NCBI RefSeq assembly: GCF_020819595.1
Contig: NZ_JAJHNP010000003.1
Coordinates: 248,001-312,000, forward strand
Length of the DNA: 64,000 nt
Direction: 5' to 3'
From: Streptomyces barringtoniae
GTDB taxonomy: Bacteria; Actinomycetota; Actinomycetes; Streptomycetales; Streptomycetaceae
The notes under the pieces were generated by a model. It was not told where the DNA came from, did no database searches, and saw nothing but the letters and a program-made list of their open reading frames with translations. The translations under genes and the position numbers were made by a program. Shown one piece after another: positions 26,886 through 36,219 of the stretch (the stretch's first letter is position 1; every line of letters starts with the position of its first letter).

Positions 26886-27575
26886 TCAGGGTAGCACCTT
26901 GACCCCGACGCCCGCGATCCGGCCGGCCGTGTCGAAGTCGACCTCGACGGCGTTGCCGCCCGGCAGGTCGGCGACGATCCGGCCGGCCTCGTCGCGCCGG
27001 GGCAGGCCGTGGTGGTCGAAGTAGCCGGTCACCACGTGCCGGGACGAGCGGCCGATGAGTCCGGCTCCGGTGAGCAGGGTCCTGGGCAGGCTCACGGGGT
27101 CGACTCCGGCGCGCGGGACCTGCGGGTCGTCGGGGAGGAAGTAGACCTGGGTGTCACCGCCCGCGGGCACGCCGATGTAGCCGGGTGCTCCAGCCACTCC
27201 CATCCCGGTGAAGGCGAGCATCTCCGCCGCGCGCCGTGGGTCGGGGAACCCGGACAGGTGCAGGACCTCCTCGGTCAGTTCGGCGATGCCGTGGGCTCGT
27301 CCATACCGCTCGACGGCGCCGGTCGCGGCCACCACCTCGGTGCCCCGCAGGCCGGGGTTGGCCCAACCCCACATCCAGGACCGCTCGGCCATGTCGTACG
27401 TGCCCAGCACGGCCACGCGCAGGGTCACATCCCCCTGCCGGTACAGGCAGGACGACAGCTCGGCGCTCCACGGCCCCTCGGGCAGGAACGCGGTCAGGGC
27501 CTCCAACTGCGCGGCGCCCCAGGCGGCGTGCCGTTCTGCCTCCAGCAGGAAGACGTCGCTGAACTCACTCGTCAT
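26886..27575 (-). CDS. DUF6882 domain protein
   Basis: A 229-residue soluble protein of the DUF6882 family, which is actinobacterial and of unknown function. Typical elements are an N-terminal helix with HAAWGAAQLEALTAFLPEG, the aromatic block AERSWMWGWANPGL, and a C-terminal beta region GNAVEVDFDTAGRIAGVGVKVLP. There is no signal peptide or membrane segment. It follows the threonine dehydratase gene by 122 bases on the same strand; a link between them is not evident. Confidence 0.8.
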   Translation of the reverse strand: MTSEFSDVFLLEAERHAAWGAAQLEALTAFLPEGPWSAELSSCLYRQGDVTLRVAVLGTYDMAERSWMWGWANPGLRGTEVVAATGAVERYGRAHGIAELTEEVLHLSGFPDPRRAAEMLAFTGMGVAGAPGYIGVPAGGDTQVYFLPDDPQVPRAGVDPVSLPRTLLTGAGLIGRSSRHVVTGYFDHHGLPRRDEAGRIVADLPGGNAVEVDFDTAGRIAGVGVKVLP

Positions 27576-27697
27576 GGCTCGACCCTAGGGGACGGCCGCG
27601 ACGGGCTGTCTGCCAGCCCTACCGGCCTTGTGCGGCGCGGCCGGACGTCTGCGCGTGCAGCCGGGGGCGCTTGGTCTGCGCCGCGCGGTAACGACCC

Positions 27698-28666
27698 TCA
27701 TCCACCGACGAGTTCGGCGAACCGCCCGGTGTCGATGTTGCCGCCGGAGGCGATGATGCCGATGCGGTGCGGGAGGTTGTCGACGCGGCCGGCCAGGAGT
27801 GCGGCCAGGCCGGTGGCGCCGCTGGGTTCGAGGACGATCTTCAGGCGCTCGAAGGCGAAGCGCATGGCGGTGACGATCTCCGCGTCGCTGACGAGGGCGA
27901 TGGCGTCGACCAGGCGTCGGTTGATCTCGAAGGTGAGCTCGCCCGGCGTGGGCAGGGCCTGCCCGTCGGCGATGGTCCGGGGCACGGGCACGGTGACGCG
28001 GGTACCGCTCTCCAGGGAGCGCTTGGTGTCGTCCCCTTCCTCCGGCTCGACGCCGACGATCCGGATGCCGGGTTGCAGGGCCTTGGCGGCCGTGGCGCTG
28101 CCCGCGATCAGGCCACCGCCTCCGACAGGCACGAGCAGCGCGTCAAGCGGGCCGGTCTCGTCGAGGAGTTCAAGGGCGGCGGTGCCCTGTCCGGCGATGA
28201 CATGGGGGTGGTCGTAGGGCGGGATGAGAGCCAGGCCGCGGTCCTCGGCCAGCGCCGTACCGAGCGCGGTGCGGTCCTCGGTGTAGCGGTCGTAGGTGAC
28301 GATCTCGGCACCGTATCCGGCGGTCGCCTCCCGCTTGAGGCGCGGGGCGTCCTCGGGCATCAGGATGACGGCGCTGGTGCCGAGTTCGCGGGCGGCCAGG
28401 GCGGTGGCCTGGGCGTGGTTGCCCGAGGAGTACGCGGCAATGCCCTTGGCGAGCTGGTCCGGGGAGAGCTGGGCGGCCGCGTTGTACGCGCCGCGGAACT
28501 TGAAGGCGCCGACGCGCTGGAAGTTCTCGCACTTGATGAACACCTCGGCGCCCACGCGGGCGTTCAGGGTGCGCGAGGTGACGACGGGGGTGCGGTGGGC
28601 GACGCCTTCGAGGCGTGCGGCGGCCGCACGGACGTCGTCGAACGTTACGGGCGAAGCGGCTGCCAT
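27698..28666 (-). CDS. Threonine ammonia-lyase/serine-threonine dehydratase
   Basis: A 322-residue PLP enzyme of fold type II. The PLP-binding lysine is in RVGAFKFRGAYNA, the phosphate-binding loop in PVGGGGLIAGSATAAKAL, and the substrate loop SSGNHAQATALAARELG. The C-terminal ACT domain of biosynthetic IlvA is absent, so this is the short, catabolic TdcB/serine racemase-like form: threonine to 2-oxobutyrate, or serine to pyruvate. ATG 28666 has GGGGAGA upstream. A close homolog could instead be a hydroxyaspartate lyase or a racemase, so activity on threonine needs testing. Confidence 0.92.
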   Translation of the reverse strand: MAAASPVTFDDVRAAAARLEGVAHRTPVVTSRTLNARVGAEVFIKCENFQRVGAFKFRGAYNAAAQLSPDQLAKGIAAYSSGNHAQATALAARELGTSAVILMPEDAPRLKREATAGYGAEIVTYDRYTEDRTALGTALAEDRGLALIPPYDHPHVIAGQGTAALELLDETGPLDALLVPVGGGGLIAGSATAAKALQPGIRIVGVEPEEGDDTKRSLESGTRVTVPVPRTIADGQALPTPGELTFEINRRLVDAIALVSDAEIVTAMRFAFERLKIVLEPSGATGLAALLAGRVDNLPHRIGIIASGGNIDTGRFAELVGG

Positions 28667-28677
28667 GGTGGTCTCCC

Positions 28678-28713
28678 CTTGTCACTTGGACCAGTTTTCC
28701 ATCATTGGACAAG
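28678..28713 (-). promoter_or_regulatory. Repeat-containing control region of threonine dehydratase gene
   Basis: Two TTGGAC copies (28686-28691 and 28705-28710) are 19 bp apart, enclosed by the inverted repeat CTTGTC (28678-28683) and GACAAG (28708-28713). The region is directly upstream of the dehydratase start. The arrangement suggests a regulator site of unknown type; no regulator gene is adjacent. Confidence 0.35.
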
Positions 28714-28794
28714 AACTCTAAGGATCCCGCAGCCCGTCTGTCCAGGGAAAGGGCGGACGGGCGCTCGGCGACGGCAGGACACCGGCCCCTTCCC

Positions 28795-30684
28795 TCACCG
28801 GTCCTTGGCCAGAGCGACGAGTTCGGCGAAGAGCCCGTCGGCGTGCACCAGGTCGTCGTAGGTCCCCTGCTCGACGACGCGGCCGTTCTGCAGGACCACG
28901 ATCCGGTCCGCGAGGCGGGTGTTCTCCAGCTGGTGGGTGACCACGATGGTGATGCGCCGCGCGGCGATGCGTTTGATCTCCAGGAAGATCTGGTGCTCGC
29001 CGCGCGGATCCATCTGTGATGTCGGCTCGTCCAGAATGAGCAGGGGCGTACGGCGGTACAGCGCGCGCCCGCAGGCCAGGCGCTGCCACTGGCCGCCGGA
29101 CAGCTCGGCGCCGCCGAAGATCTCGCGTGCGAGCAGGGTGTCGAGCCCGTGGGGAAGCCGCTCGACCGCTTCGCGCATGCCGACCGCGTCGACGGCCTCC
29201 CACACCGGACCGTCGTCATGGGTGCGGGGCTGGCCGAGCGTGATGTTCTCCCTTGCGCGCAGCGGCCAGCAGGCGAAGTTCTGCGGGACGAGCGCGGTCC
29301 GGCTCCACACGGAGTCGGGCCGGGCACGCGCGAGGTCGACACCGTCCCACAGGACCCGGCCCTTGTCGGCGAGGAGGATGCCGGTGATGAGCTTGGTCAG
29401 CGTGGACTTGCCGGAGCCGTTCTCGCCGACGACCGCGAGGATCTCGCCGCGCCGCAGGGTGAGGGAGACACCGTCCACGGCGGGCTCGTCCTTGCCGGGG
29501 TAGTGGTGGACGACCTCCTCGAGCCGGATCTCCTCGACCTGACCGGGAATCGCCAACTCCCCTCGTTTCGGGGCGCGTTCGGCGGCCATGTCGAGGAAGG
29601 AACGCATGTCGGCGAGGTAGAGGGAGGTGTGGAACATCGCGGCGCCGTACTGCACGAACTGGGACAGCGCGGCGAGCGTGGTCTGTACGGCGACCACCGC
29701 CGTCGCGGCGACGGGCAGGGCGACCCGCCCGGTCATGGCGAGCCAGGCGAGGGCGGCCCAGGTGATGAGCAGGAAGGCACCGCCGAGGGCGGAGGTCGCG
29801 AGGACGATCCGGAGCATGCGGGGCGCGGCGGTCAGGGTGCGCCGGTCGATGCGCTCGGACAGCGCGCGGTACCAGTAGACGAGGTAGTCGGTCATGCCGT
29901 TCGCGCGGACCTCGTCGCCGTGCCGCGAGTAGGTGGCCCACCAGCGCATCATGCCGCGTACGTTGCGGTCGCCGACGTTGGCGTAGTGCGTCTCGTAGTC
30001 GACGCGGGCGGAGAGCACGGCCCCCAGGCCCGCGGGGAGGACGGCCAGCAGCAACAGCGGCAGCATCAGCCAGTGCAGTGCGGTGATGACCCCGCCGGCG
30101 GCGATCATGCGGATGAGCGAGGCCAGGAACTGCTGCGCGTCCTTGACCATCGTGGTGGTGCGGGTGACGCCGACCTCGGCGGCCTCCTGACGGTCGGTGA
30201 AGCCGTCCTCGTCGTGGGCGGAGGCCTCCACCCGGCAGACGGCGGAGACGAGCGCCACGTCGGCCTCGGTCACCAGCCGCGGAGTGATCCGCCCGTCGGC
30301 GTAGGACGCGAGGGCCCGGCCGATCCGGCCGACCGCCGCGGCCGCGGTGACGACCGCGAGCGCGGGCAGGGCCCCGTGCAGACGTTCGGACACGGGGCCC
30401 GGCCCGAGGATGTGGGTCATGGCCTGCGCGGTGCAGCCGAGGACCACGGCGGCCGAGACGCCCGTGAGGAACTGGCAGACGAGAAGCAGCACGACCCCGG
30501 AACGGTCGACGGACCAGGCCATGCTCGCGGTGCTGCGCAGCACCGACGGCAGCCGCCGGCACATCCTGCGGAAACTGGCTTCTTCCAGGGGGTTCTTGCC
30601 GAACTTGCCCTCGTAGCTGATGGTGGCCGGCGGCGGCGGAGGAGGTGGCGGGAAGTCTTCTGTCGAGGCGTCGGTCACGGTCAC
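28795..30684 (-). CDS. ABC transporter, fused permease and ATPase
   Basis: A 629-residue exporter half-transporter. A proline run (PPPPPPPP) near residue 15 precedes an unusual cytoplasmic leader (FGKNPLEEASFRRMCRRLPSVL), then about six membrane segments (e.g. GVVLLLVCQFLTGVSAAVVLG, LMLPLLLLAVLPAGLGAVL, FLLITWAALAWLAMTG). The ATPase domain has Walker A GENGSGKST, signature ELSGGQWQRLACGRA, Walker B LLILDEP and H-loop VVTHQ. It resembles lanthipeptide/RiPP-type and multidrug exporters. No peptide-modification genes or obvious precursor genes are nearby. GTG 30684 has GGAGGG upstream. It presumably works as a homodimer exporting an unknown molecule. Confidence 0.88.
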   Translation of the reverse strand: MTVTDASTEDFPPPPPPPPATISYEGKFGKNPLEEASFRRMCRRLPSVLRSTASMAWSVDRSGVVLLLVCQFLTGVSAAVVLGCTAQAMTHILGPGPVSERLHGALPALAVVTAAAAVGRIGRALASYADGRITPRLVTEADVALVSAVCRVEASAHDEDGFTDRQEAAEVGVTRTTTMVKDAQQFLASLIRMIAAGGVITALHWLMLPLLLLAVLPAGLGAVLSARVDYETHYANVGDRNVRGMMRWWATYSRHGDEVRANGMTDYLVYWYRALSERIDRRTLTAAPRMLRIVLATSALGGAFLLITWAALAWLAMTGRVALPVAATAVVAVQTTLAALSQFVQYGAAMFHTSLYLADMRSFLDMAAERAPKRGELAIPGQVEEIRLEEVVHHYPGKDEPAVDGVSLTLRRGEILAVVGENGSGKSTLTKLITGILLADKGRVLWDGVDLARARPDSVWSRTALVPQNFACWPLRARENITLGQPRTHDDGPVWEAVDAVGMREAVERLPHGLDTLLAREIFGGAELSGGQWQRLACGRALYRRTPLLILDEPTSQMDPRGEHQIFLEIKRIAARRITIVVTHQLENTRLADRIVVLQNGRVVEQGTYDDLVHADGLFAELVALAKDR

Positions 30685-30997
30685 CTGCGTCCCTCCTTCG
30701 GGTCGGCACCGCACCTGGATGGTCCGGGGATGCCCAACTCAACGAGGACGCGGGCGATTCGAACGCACGCGTTTCCGGACGAAGCGCGGCCCCGGGATTC
30801 CGGGGCGTCGAACGCGCGGTCGCAGCCCCGCAGGGCTTCCGCCACCGAGGTACGTGGCCGAAACGCCGGTGCTCGCGACGGCTGTGACCAGTGAGGTTTC
30901 GCCGGTCGACCGCCTGCGGACGCCTGCTCGGGCAACTGGGGACAGCGCCGCGAGGTCTCCGGCGAGCCCCGGCCGAGCCGGGGCGGGAGTGATGGAA

Positions 30998-31041
30998 GGG
31001 CGGGGAACGACCCGAGCGCATGGATTAACCGTTCCCCGCCC
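30998..31041. terminator. Large inverted repeat in the 30.7-31.5 kb gap
   Basis: A 12-bp perfect stem GGGCGGGGAACG (30998-31009) pairs with CGTTCCCCGCCC (31030-31041) around a 20-base loop. A smaller perfect hairpin, GCCCCGGC/GCCGGGGC (30966-30984), lies just before it. The 860-base gap (30685-31546) otherwise contains no gene I can support. The hairpins may be a terminator or a structured RNA element. Confidence 0.5.
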
Positions 31042-31365
31042 CCGGCGCGTCGGCCCGCCTCGTCACGGACACGGAGGGACGACCCGCGACCGGTCGGACG
31101 AAGCTTCGACTCACCGATCTTGTTCCGACCATCCGACACCGACGGCACACAGGCCAGCGGAACGAGCCGCGCGGGTGACGCCCACCCGGTGCACGGGCAG
31201 GCCGGCCCGCGAGATGCGTCCGGCGCACGGGAATACGTCCGGCCCTTGAGGCACCTCCGATGCGCAGGGCAGACCGCCCGAGTGCCGCGCACGGCCGGGC
31301 GTACGGGCAGGCCCGGCCGTGTGAGACGCGCCCGGTTCACCAGGTCGCGCCCAGAGACCACCCAC

Positions 31366-31400
<35 letters not shown>

Positions 31401-31546
31401 CGATATGTGCGCGGCATCCTGCCCGGCCGCCAGGATCGCATCCTGAGCTCCGGGAACTCCAGGCGCGCACCGGGTAGTTGATATGGGAAGCTTTGGCCAA
31501 CCGTTTGCGGGACCGAGGCCGTGACGGTCGTGGAGAGGAGCACAGC

Positions 31547-32347
31547 GTGACTCAGGAAGGCGGCCAGGCCGTGCACATCGACACCAGCAAGCCGCACCCC
31601 GCACGGATCTACGACTACCTCCTGGGCGGCAAGGACAACTACGAGGTGGACCAGCTGGCGGGCGACCAACTGGCCGCGGCGGCACCCGAGGTGTGGATCT
31701 CCGTGCAGGCCAACCGCGCCTTCCTGCACCGCGCGGTCCGGTACGTCATCGGCAGCGGTGTCCGCCAGATCCTCGACATCGGCACCGGGCTGCCCACCTC
31801 GCCGAACGTGCACGAGGTCGCCCAGGAAGAGGCCCCGGACGCGCGCGTCGCCTATGTGGACAACGACCCGATCGTGAAGGCGCACGCCGACGCGCTGCTC
31901 AGCCGGGCCGGCACGACCAGCATCGTCCTCGCCGACCTGCGCGATCCGCGGTCCGTCATCGATCACCCCGAGGTCCGCCGGATCATCGACTTCGACGAGC
32001 CGGTCGCCCTGTTCCTCGTCGCCATCCTGCACTTCATCCGCGACACGGAGGAGCCCGAGCGGATCGTGGCCACCCTGCGCGACGCACTCCCGGCCGGCAG
32101 CTTCCTGGTGCTCTCGCACGCGACGGGCGACTTCGCCGACGACCGCAGCGAGGCCGAGGCCGTCTACAACGGCGCGACCGCCACCATGAACCTGCGGCCC
32201 CGGGACCGGGTCGAGCGGTTCTTCGACGGGTTCGAACTGGTCGAGCCCGGCCTGACCCAGGTTCCGTTCTGGCGCCCGGACGCCACTCCGCCGCCCGGCT
32301 CCGAAGCGATCGGCTTCTACGGAGGCGTGGCCCGCAAGACCGTCTGA
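31547..32347 (+). CDS. SAM-dependent methyltransferase (DUF574 type)
   Basis: A 266-residue methyltransferase of the actinobacterial DUF574/Methyltransf_19 family. The N-terminal signature PHPARIYDYLLGGKDNYEVD and the SAM-binding segment ILDIGTGLPTSPNVHEVAQ are diagnostic. AYVDNDPIVKAHADALL is motif II-like. Family members are numerous in Streptomyces, and substrates are mostly unknown. GTG 31547 has GAGAGGAG upstream; a longer TTG-start read lacks this. It is a single gene. Confidence 0.9.
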   Translation: MTQEGGQAVHIDTSKPHPARIYDYLLGGKDNYEVDQLAGDQLAAAAPEVWISVQANRAFLHRAVRYVIGSGVRQILDIGTGLPTSPNVHEVAQEEAPDARVAYVDNDPIVKAHADALLSRAGTTSIVLADLRDPRSVIDHPEVRRIIDFDEPVALFLVAILHFIRDTEEPERIVATLRDALPAGSFLVLSHATGDFADDRSEAEAVYNGATATMNLRPRDRVERFFDGFELVEPGLTQVPFWRPDATPPPGSEAIGFYGGVARKTV

Positions 32348-32472
32348 ATCCGGGAACTCCGACGCGGGCATTGAGGCATCCCGCCCGCACGTCCCCTCCG
32401 CCTCCCCTGGCCCGGTGTTCCGTTTGCGGTTCACCCCCTTGACCCACCCCCCGTCGGCGGCTCCATACTGAC

Positions 32473-32504
32473 GGCCAAATCGATTTGGCCAAATCGATTT
32501 GGCC
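32473..32504 (+). promoter_or_regulatory. Double LacI-type operator before the NCS2 permease
   Basis: Two copies of the 18-bp perfect palindrome GGCCAAATCGATTTGGCC (32473-32490 and 32487-32504) share a GGCC. The central CG and mirrored AAAT/ATTT are typical of LacI/GalR operators. They lie 57 bases upstream of the permease GTG. The LacI-family gene at the far end of the cluster (36220-37350) is the obvious binder. Confidence 0.8.
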
Positions 32505-32560
32505 GCCGTCCCGGCCGGATCGTCGAGGCCTGCGCCGAGCGAGCCGAACGGAGCCCGCGC

Positions 32561-33988
32561 GTGTCCAGTCCCCTACATCCCGTCGACCCCACCCCCGTAC
32601 CGTCCGACGACCCCACTCCCGCACCGTCCGCCGGACCCGGTGCCGTGCATCCCGTCGACGAGTCCCGCCCCCTCGGGCGGATCGTGCTCTTCGGCATCCA
32701 GCACGTCCTCGTCATGGCGGCCACACCGATCTCCGCGATCTTCCTGATGAGCGCCACCCTTCGGCTCGACCCGGGCATCACCGTCGACCTGCTGTCGGCG
32801 GCCCTGCTGCTGTCCGGGGTCGGCTCGCTCGTCCAGTCCCTCGGCCCGTGGAAGTTCGGGCCACGGCTGCCGTTCGTGATGCTGCCCGGCGGTGCGCCGC
32901 TGATCCTGTTCCTGTCGATCGCCCAGCAGCACGGGTTGCGCACGGCGACCGGTGCGGTGCTGCTCGCCGCCGCCTTCACCTTCCTGGTGCTGCCGCTGTT
33001 CGCACGGCTGCTGAGGTTCTTCCCGCCGCTGGTCATCGGTACGATGATCGTGATCGTCGGGGTCAACCTGGTGAAGGTCGGCGCACTGCTGGTCACCGGG
33101 CAGCCCGGCACGCCCGGCTTCGCGGACCCGGTACGGCTGGGGCTCGCCTTCGCCACCATCGGCCTGATCGTCGTCTTCACCCGGCTGCTGCGCGGAGTCC
33201 TGCGCCAACTCGCCGTGCTGCTCGGCCTCGCGGTCGGCACCGCCCTCGCCTTCGCCCTCGGCCAGGTCCACGCGGGCTCCGCGCTCTCCGGTCAACTGGT
33301 GGGCGTGCCCAGGCCGTTGCCGTTCGGCGCACCCGTCTTCGACCTGCTCGCCGCGCTCCCGCTGATGCTGTACAGCCTCGCGTCCATGGCGGAGGCGACC
33401 GGGCAGACCGTCATCAACGCCGAGGCGGTCGGCAAGGACATCGACGTCCGCACCGACGTGCCGCGCACGGTGCGCGGGGACGCGCTGACCTCACTGCTCG
33501 GCGGCTGCTTCGGGCTGCCGCTGATGGTGACCAGCGGGGAGAACATCGGCATCGTCCGGGTCACCGGCGTGCGCAGCCGGTACGTCACGGCCGCCGCGGG
33601 CGTCGTCCTCGTCGTCCTGGGCTTCGTGACCCCCGTCGCGCGGGCGATCAGTGTGATGCCGTCGTCCGTGGTCGGGGGCGCAGCGATGGTCGTGTTCGCG
33701 GTGATCACCGTACTCGGTGTGCAGATGCTCGGCCGGGCTCGGCTGGAGGACCACACCGCCACGGTGACCTGCGCCGTCGCGCTCGCGCTGGGGCTGCTGC
33801 CGATCCTCGTCCCCGGCGTCTACGCCGGGTTCCCGTCCGACGTGCGGATCCTGCTGGAGAGCGGCGTCGCCGTGGGCGCCCTCGTCGCCGCCGTCCTCAA
33901 CGTCGTCTTCCACCACCTGGGGCGGCGCGGCGCGGACACCGGTGCCGCCGTACCGGCCGAGGCGCCGAGTCCGGCCGCCCGTGCCTGA
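32561..33988 (+). CDS. NCS2-family nucleobase:cation symporter
   Basis: A 475-residue membrane permease of the NCS2 (uracil/xanthine permease-like) family. It has a hydrophilic proline-rich N-terminus and about 12-14 hydrophobic segments. Family motifs are visible: the substrate-site segment SLASMAEATGQTVINAEAVG and MVTSGENIGIVRVTGVRSRYV, which is the NCS2 signature region (ENIG...T...SR). It probably imports a purine, pyrimidine or pterin-like ring with a proton. GTG 32561 follows a G-rich stretch. It is the first gene of the LacI-controlled cluster with the amidohydrolase (36 bases later) and the TSUP transporter. Confidence 0.92.
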   Translation: MSSPLHPVDPTPVPSDDPTPAPSAGPGAVHPVDESRPLGRIVLFGIQHVLVMAATPISAIFLMSATLRLDPGITVDLLSAALLLSGVGSLVQSLGPWKFGPRLPFVMLPGGAPLILFLSIAQQHGLRTATGAVLLAAAFTFLVLPLFARLLRFFPPLVIGTMIVIVGVNLVKVGALLVTGQPGTPGFADPVRLGLAFATIGLIVVFTRLLRGVLRQLAVLLGLAVGTALAFALGQVHAGSALSGQLVGVPRPLPFGAPVFDLLAALPLMLYSLASMAEATGQTVINAEAVGKDIDVRTDVPRTVRGDALTSLLGGCFGLPLMVTSGENIGIVRVTGVRSRYVTAAAGVVLVVLGFVTPVARAISVMPSSVVGGAAMVVFAVITVLGVQMLGRARLEDHTATVTCAVALALGLLPILVPGVYAGFPSDVRILLESGVAVGALVAAVLNVVFHHLGRRGADTGAAVPAEAPSPAARA

Positions 33989-34024
33989 ACTCCCGCACCG
34001 CCACCTCTCGAACAACGGAGAAGC

Positions 34025-35473
34025 ATGACCGACCTGACCCCCGACCGGCTCCGCGACGACGCGCTGCTGCTGGTCCCCGATGTGACACTGACCCCCGACG
34101 GCCCGCTGGAGCGGCACGCGGTGGTGGTGCGGGACGGCGTGTTCCGCGACGTCGGCCCGGTCGAGCGGATCGTCCGGACGCACCCGTCGCTGACCCCGCT
34201 GCGGCTGTCCGGGCACGCGCTGATGCCGGGCTTCGTCGACGCCCACCACCATCTGACGCAGAGCTTCGGCGGTGCCCTCGCCTTCGGGGAACCGTCGGAG
34301 ATCTTCCGCCGGGTGTGGGTGCCGCTGGAGCGCGCCCTGGACGAGGAGTCGGTCTACGTCGCCGCGAAACTGGCCGCGCTGGAGTCCCTGCGGGGCGGTT
34401 TCACGACGGTGGCCGAGTCGGGGACCCGGGCCGCGGTGGACGTGGACGTGGTGGCCTCGGCCGTACGGGACGCGGGGATCCGCTGTGTGCTGGGCCTCGT
34501 CTGCAACGACGTCTCCGACGGCACCGGAGCGGACGCGGATCCGCAGACGGTGCTCGCCGGCGCCGAGAAGCACCTGGCGCGCTACGGCGATGACGACCTG
34601 GTCCGTCCCTCGCTCGCCGTGTCCGTGCCGGAGGCCGCGACGGCGCACACGCTGGCCGCGACGGCACGGCTCGCCGCCGACGCGGGCACGGTCGTACAGA
34701 TCCATGCGAACGAACACCTCGTCGCCGTCGAGCGCTCGCTGGTCCGGCACGGGCTGCGGCCCCTGGAGTATCTGCACCATGTGGGCGCGCTGGGCCCGCA
34801 GTTGCTCGCCGCGCACGCGACGCTGCTCACCCCTGCCGAGGTCACGCTGCTCGCCGACAGCGGCACTGCGGTGAGCTACAACCCGGTGGCCAGCGCGTGG
34901 AAGGGCAACGCCGTCGCTCCGGCGACCGCCTTCGCCGAGCGCGGCATCCGGTTCGGGCTCGGCACCGACGGGACCCGCGGGGACGGCTTCCGGCTGACGG
35001 ACGCGGCGGAGTTCGCCCAGCGGCTCACCTACGGCCTGGCCAGCGGGGACTCCTCCTGCGGCGCCGGCTGGACGTGGTGGGAGCGGGCCACTGCGGGCGG
35101 CGCGGACGCGGTCGGACTGGGCCGGCACACGGGACGGATCGCGCCCGGTGCCGCCGCGGACTTCCTCCTCGTCGACCTCGACCGGCCGGAGATGCGGCCG
35201 TCCTGGGACCTGCCGTGGGAACTGGTGCGACGCGGCAACCGGGACCAGCTCACCGCCGTGTTCGTCGCCGGACGCCTGCGCCTGTGGCGGGGCTGGCCGC
35301 CGGACTGGGACGGCCCGGCGCTGGTCCGCAGGGCCGCCGAGCTGGCCCCGCACGTGGTCCGGCGCGCCGGGGTGACGCGGGCCCATCCGACTTCGGTGGC
35401 GGCCCGGCAACGGACGGCGGCGCACGCCGAGGGGACGGCCGGGGACATGCCCCGTCCCGGTGACCGGCGATGA
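34025..35473 (+). CDS. Amidohydrolase, 8-oxoguanine deaminase/TrzN-like
   Basis: A 482-residue metal-dependent hydrolase of the amidohydrolase superfamily. The metal ligands are readable: HHH in MPGFVDAHHHLTQ, His in VVQIHANEHLVAVE, His in LLAAHATLLT, and Asp in GLGTDGTRGDGF. This is the subtype III set of mononuclear deaminases and chlorohydrolases (8-oxoguanine deaminase, isoxanthopterin deaminase, TrzN/AtzA). The substrate is not determined, but an adjacent nucleobase permease suggests a ring amine or halide. ATG 34025 has GGAG upstream. The stop overlaps the next ATG (ATGA at 35470-35473), so it is translationally coupled to the TSUP gene. Confidence 0.9.
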   Translation: MTDLTPDRLRDDALLLVPDVTLTPDGPLERHAVVVRDGVFRDVGPVERIVRTHPSLTPLRLSGHALMPGFVDAHHHLTQSFGGALAFGEPSEIFRRVWVPLERALDEESVYVAAKLAALESLRGGFTTVAESGTRAAVDVDVVASAVRDAGIRCVLGLVCNDVSDGTGADADPQTVLAGAEKHLARYGDDDLVRPSLAVSVPEAATAHTLAATARLAADAGTVVQIHANEHLVAVERSLVRHGLRPLEYLHHVGALGPQLLAAHATLLTPAEVTLLADSGTAVSYNPVASAWKGNAVAPATAFAERGIRFGLGTDGTRGDGFRLTDAAEFAQRLTYGLASGDSSCGAGWTWWERATAGGADAVGLGRHTGRIAPGAAADFLLVDLDRPEMRPSWDLPWELVRRGNRDQLTAVFVAGRLRLWRGWPPDWDGPALVRRAAELAPHVVRRAGVTRAHPTSVAARQRTAAHAEGTAGDMPRPGDRR

Positions 35474-36180
35474 GCGGCGGCACGCTGGCGGTGCTGGCGG
35501 TGACCGTCGCGGCGGCCGCCTTCGTGCAGGGGGCCAGCGGCCTCGGGTTCGCGCTGATCGTGGCGCCGGTCGCGGGGCTGCTCGATCCGGGGCTCCTGCC
35601 CGTGTTCGTGCTGACCGCGATGATCCCGCTCAACCTGTACGTCACCTGGCGTGAACGGCACAGCCTCGACCTGCGCGGCGCCGGCTGGATCACGGCGGCG
35701 CGGCTTGCGGCGACACCGGCGGGGCTGGCGCTGCTGTGGGCGATCCCGGCAGGCTCTCTCGGAGCCGTGGTCGGCGCGGCGACGGTTCTGGCGGCCGTGG
35801 TGAGCCTCGTCGTGCCGTCGTTCGTGCCCGGGCGCGGTGCCTACCTGGGCGCCGGTGTCGTCACCGGGCTGACCGAGACCGCGACCGGTGTGGGCGGGCC
35901 GCCCCTCGCGCTCGTCTACCAGCACCGGCCGCCCGGCGAGCTGCGGGCCACGGTCGCCGCCTGCTTCCTAATAGGCGAAGTCGCCTCGCTGGCCCTGCTG
36001 TTCGTCACGGGACGGGGCCGTCCGGCGGACATGGGCTGGGCGCTCCTGCTGCTGCCCGCGCTCGCGGCGGGAGCCTGGCTCAGCCGCCTCGTGCACCGGC
36101 GCCTCGACGCGAAGAGGATGCGCGCCTTCGTTCTCGTCTTCGCCCTGGTGTCGGGGGTGGCGCTCATGGCGGGGACGTGA
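35470..36180 (+). CDS. TSUP (TauE/SafE) family membrane transporter
   Basis: A 236-residue integral membrane protein with two related halves of about four helices each, the TSUP hallmark: AAFVQGASGLGFALIVAPV in the first half and GAGVVTGLTETATGVGGPPLALVY in the second (conserved G-x-G-G-P). TSUP proteins export sulfite, sulfonates or other organic anions. The start overlaps the amidohydrolase stop, so both act together, for example in exporting a product or counter-ion. It converges on the LacI gene, with about 39 bases between stops. Confidence 0.9.
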   Translation: MSGGTLAVLAVTVAAAAFVQGASGLGFALIVAPVAGLLDPGLLPVFVLTAMIPLNLYVTWRERHSLDLRGAGWITAARLAATPAGLALLWAIPAGSLGAVVGAATVLAAVVSLVVPSFVPGRGAYLGAGVVTGLTETATGVGGPPLALVYQHRPPGELRATVAACFLIGEVASLALLFVTGRGRPADMGWALLLLPALAAGAWLSRLVHRRLDAKRMRAFVLVFALVSGVALMAGT

Positions 36181-36219
36181 CCCCGACGGCCCCCTCAGCC
36201 GTTTCCGAAGCGTCCCCTT

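Noticed and set aside
28795..30684. A lanthipeptide or other RiPP cluster around the exporter-type ABC gene
   Set aside because: No modification enzyme and no precursor-like small ORF with a core peptide was found on either side.
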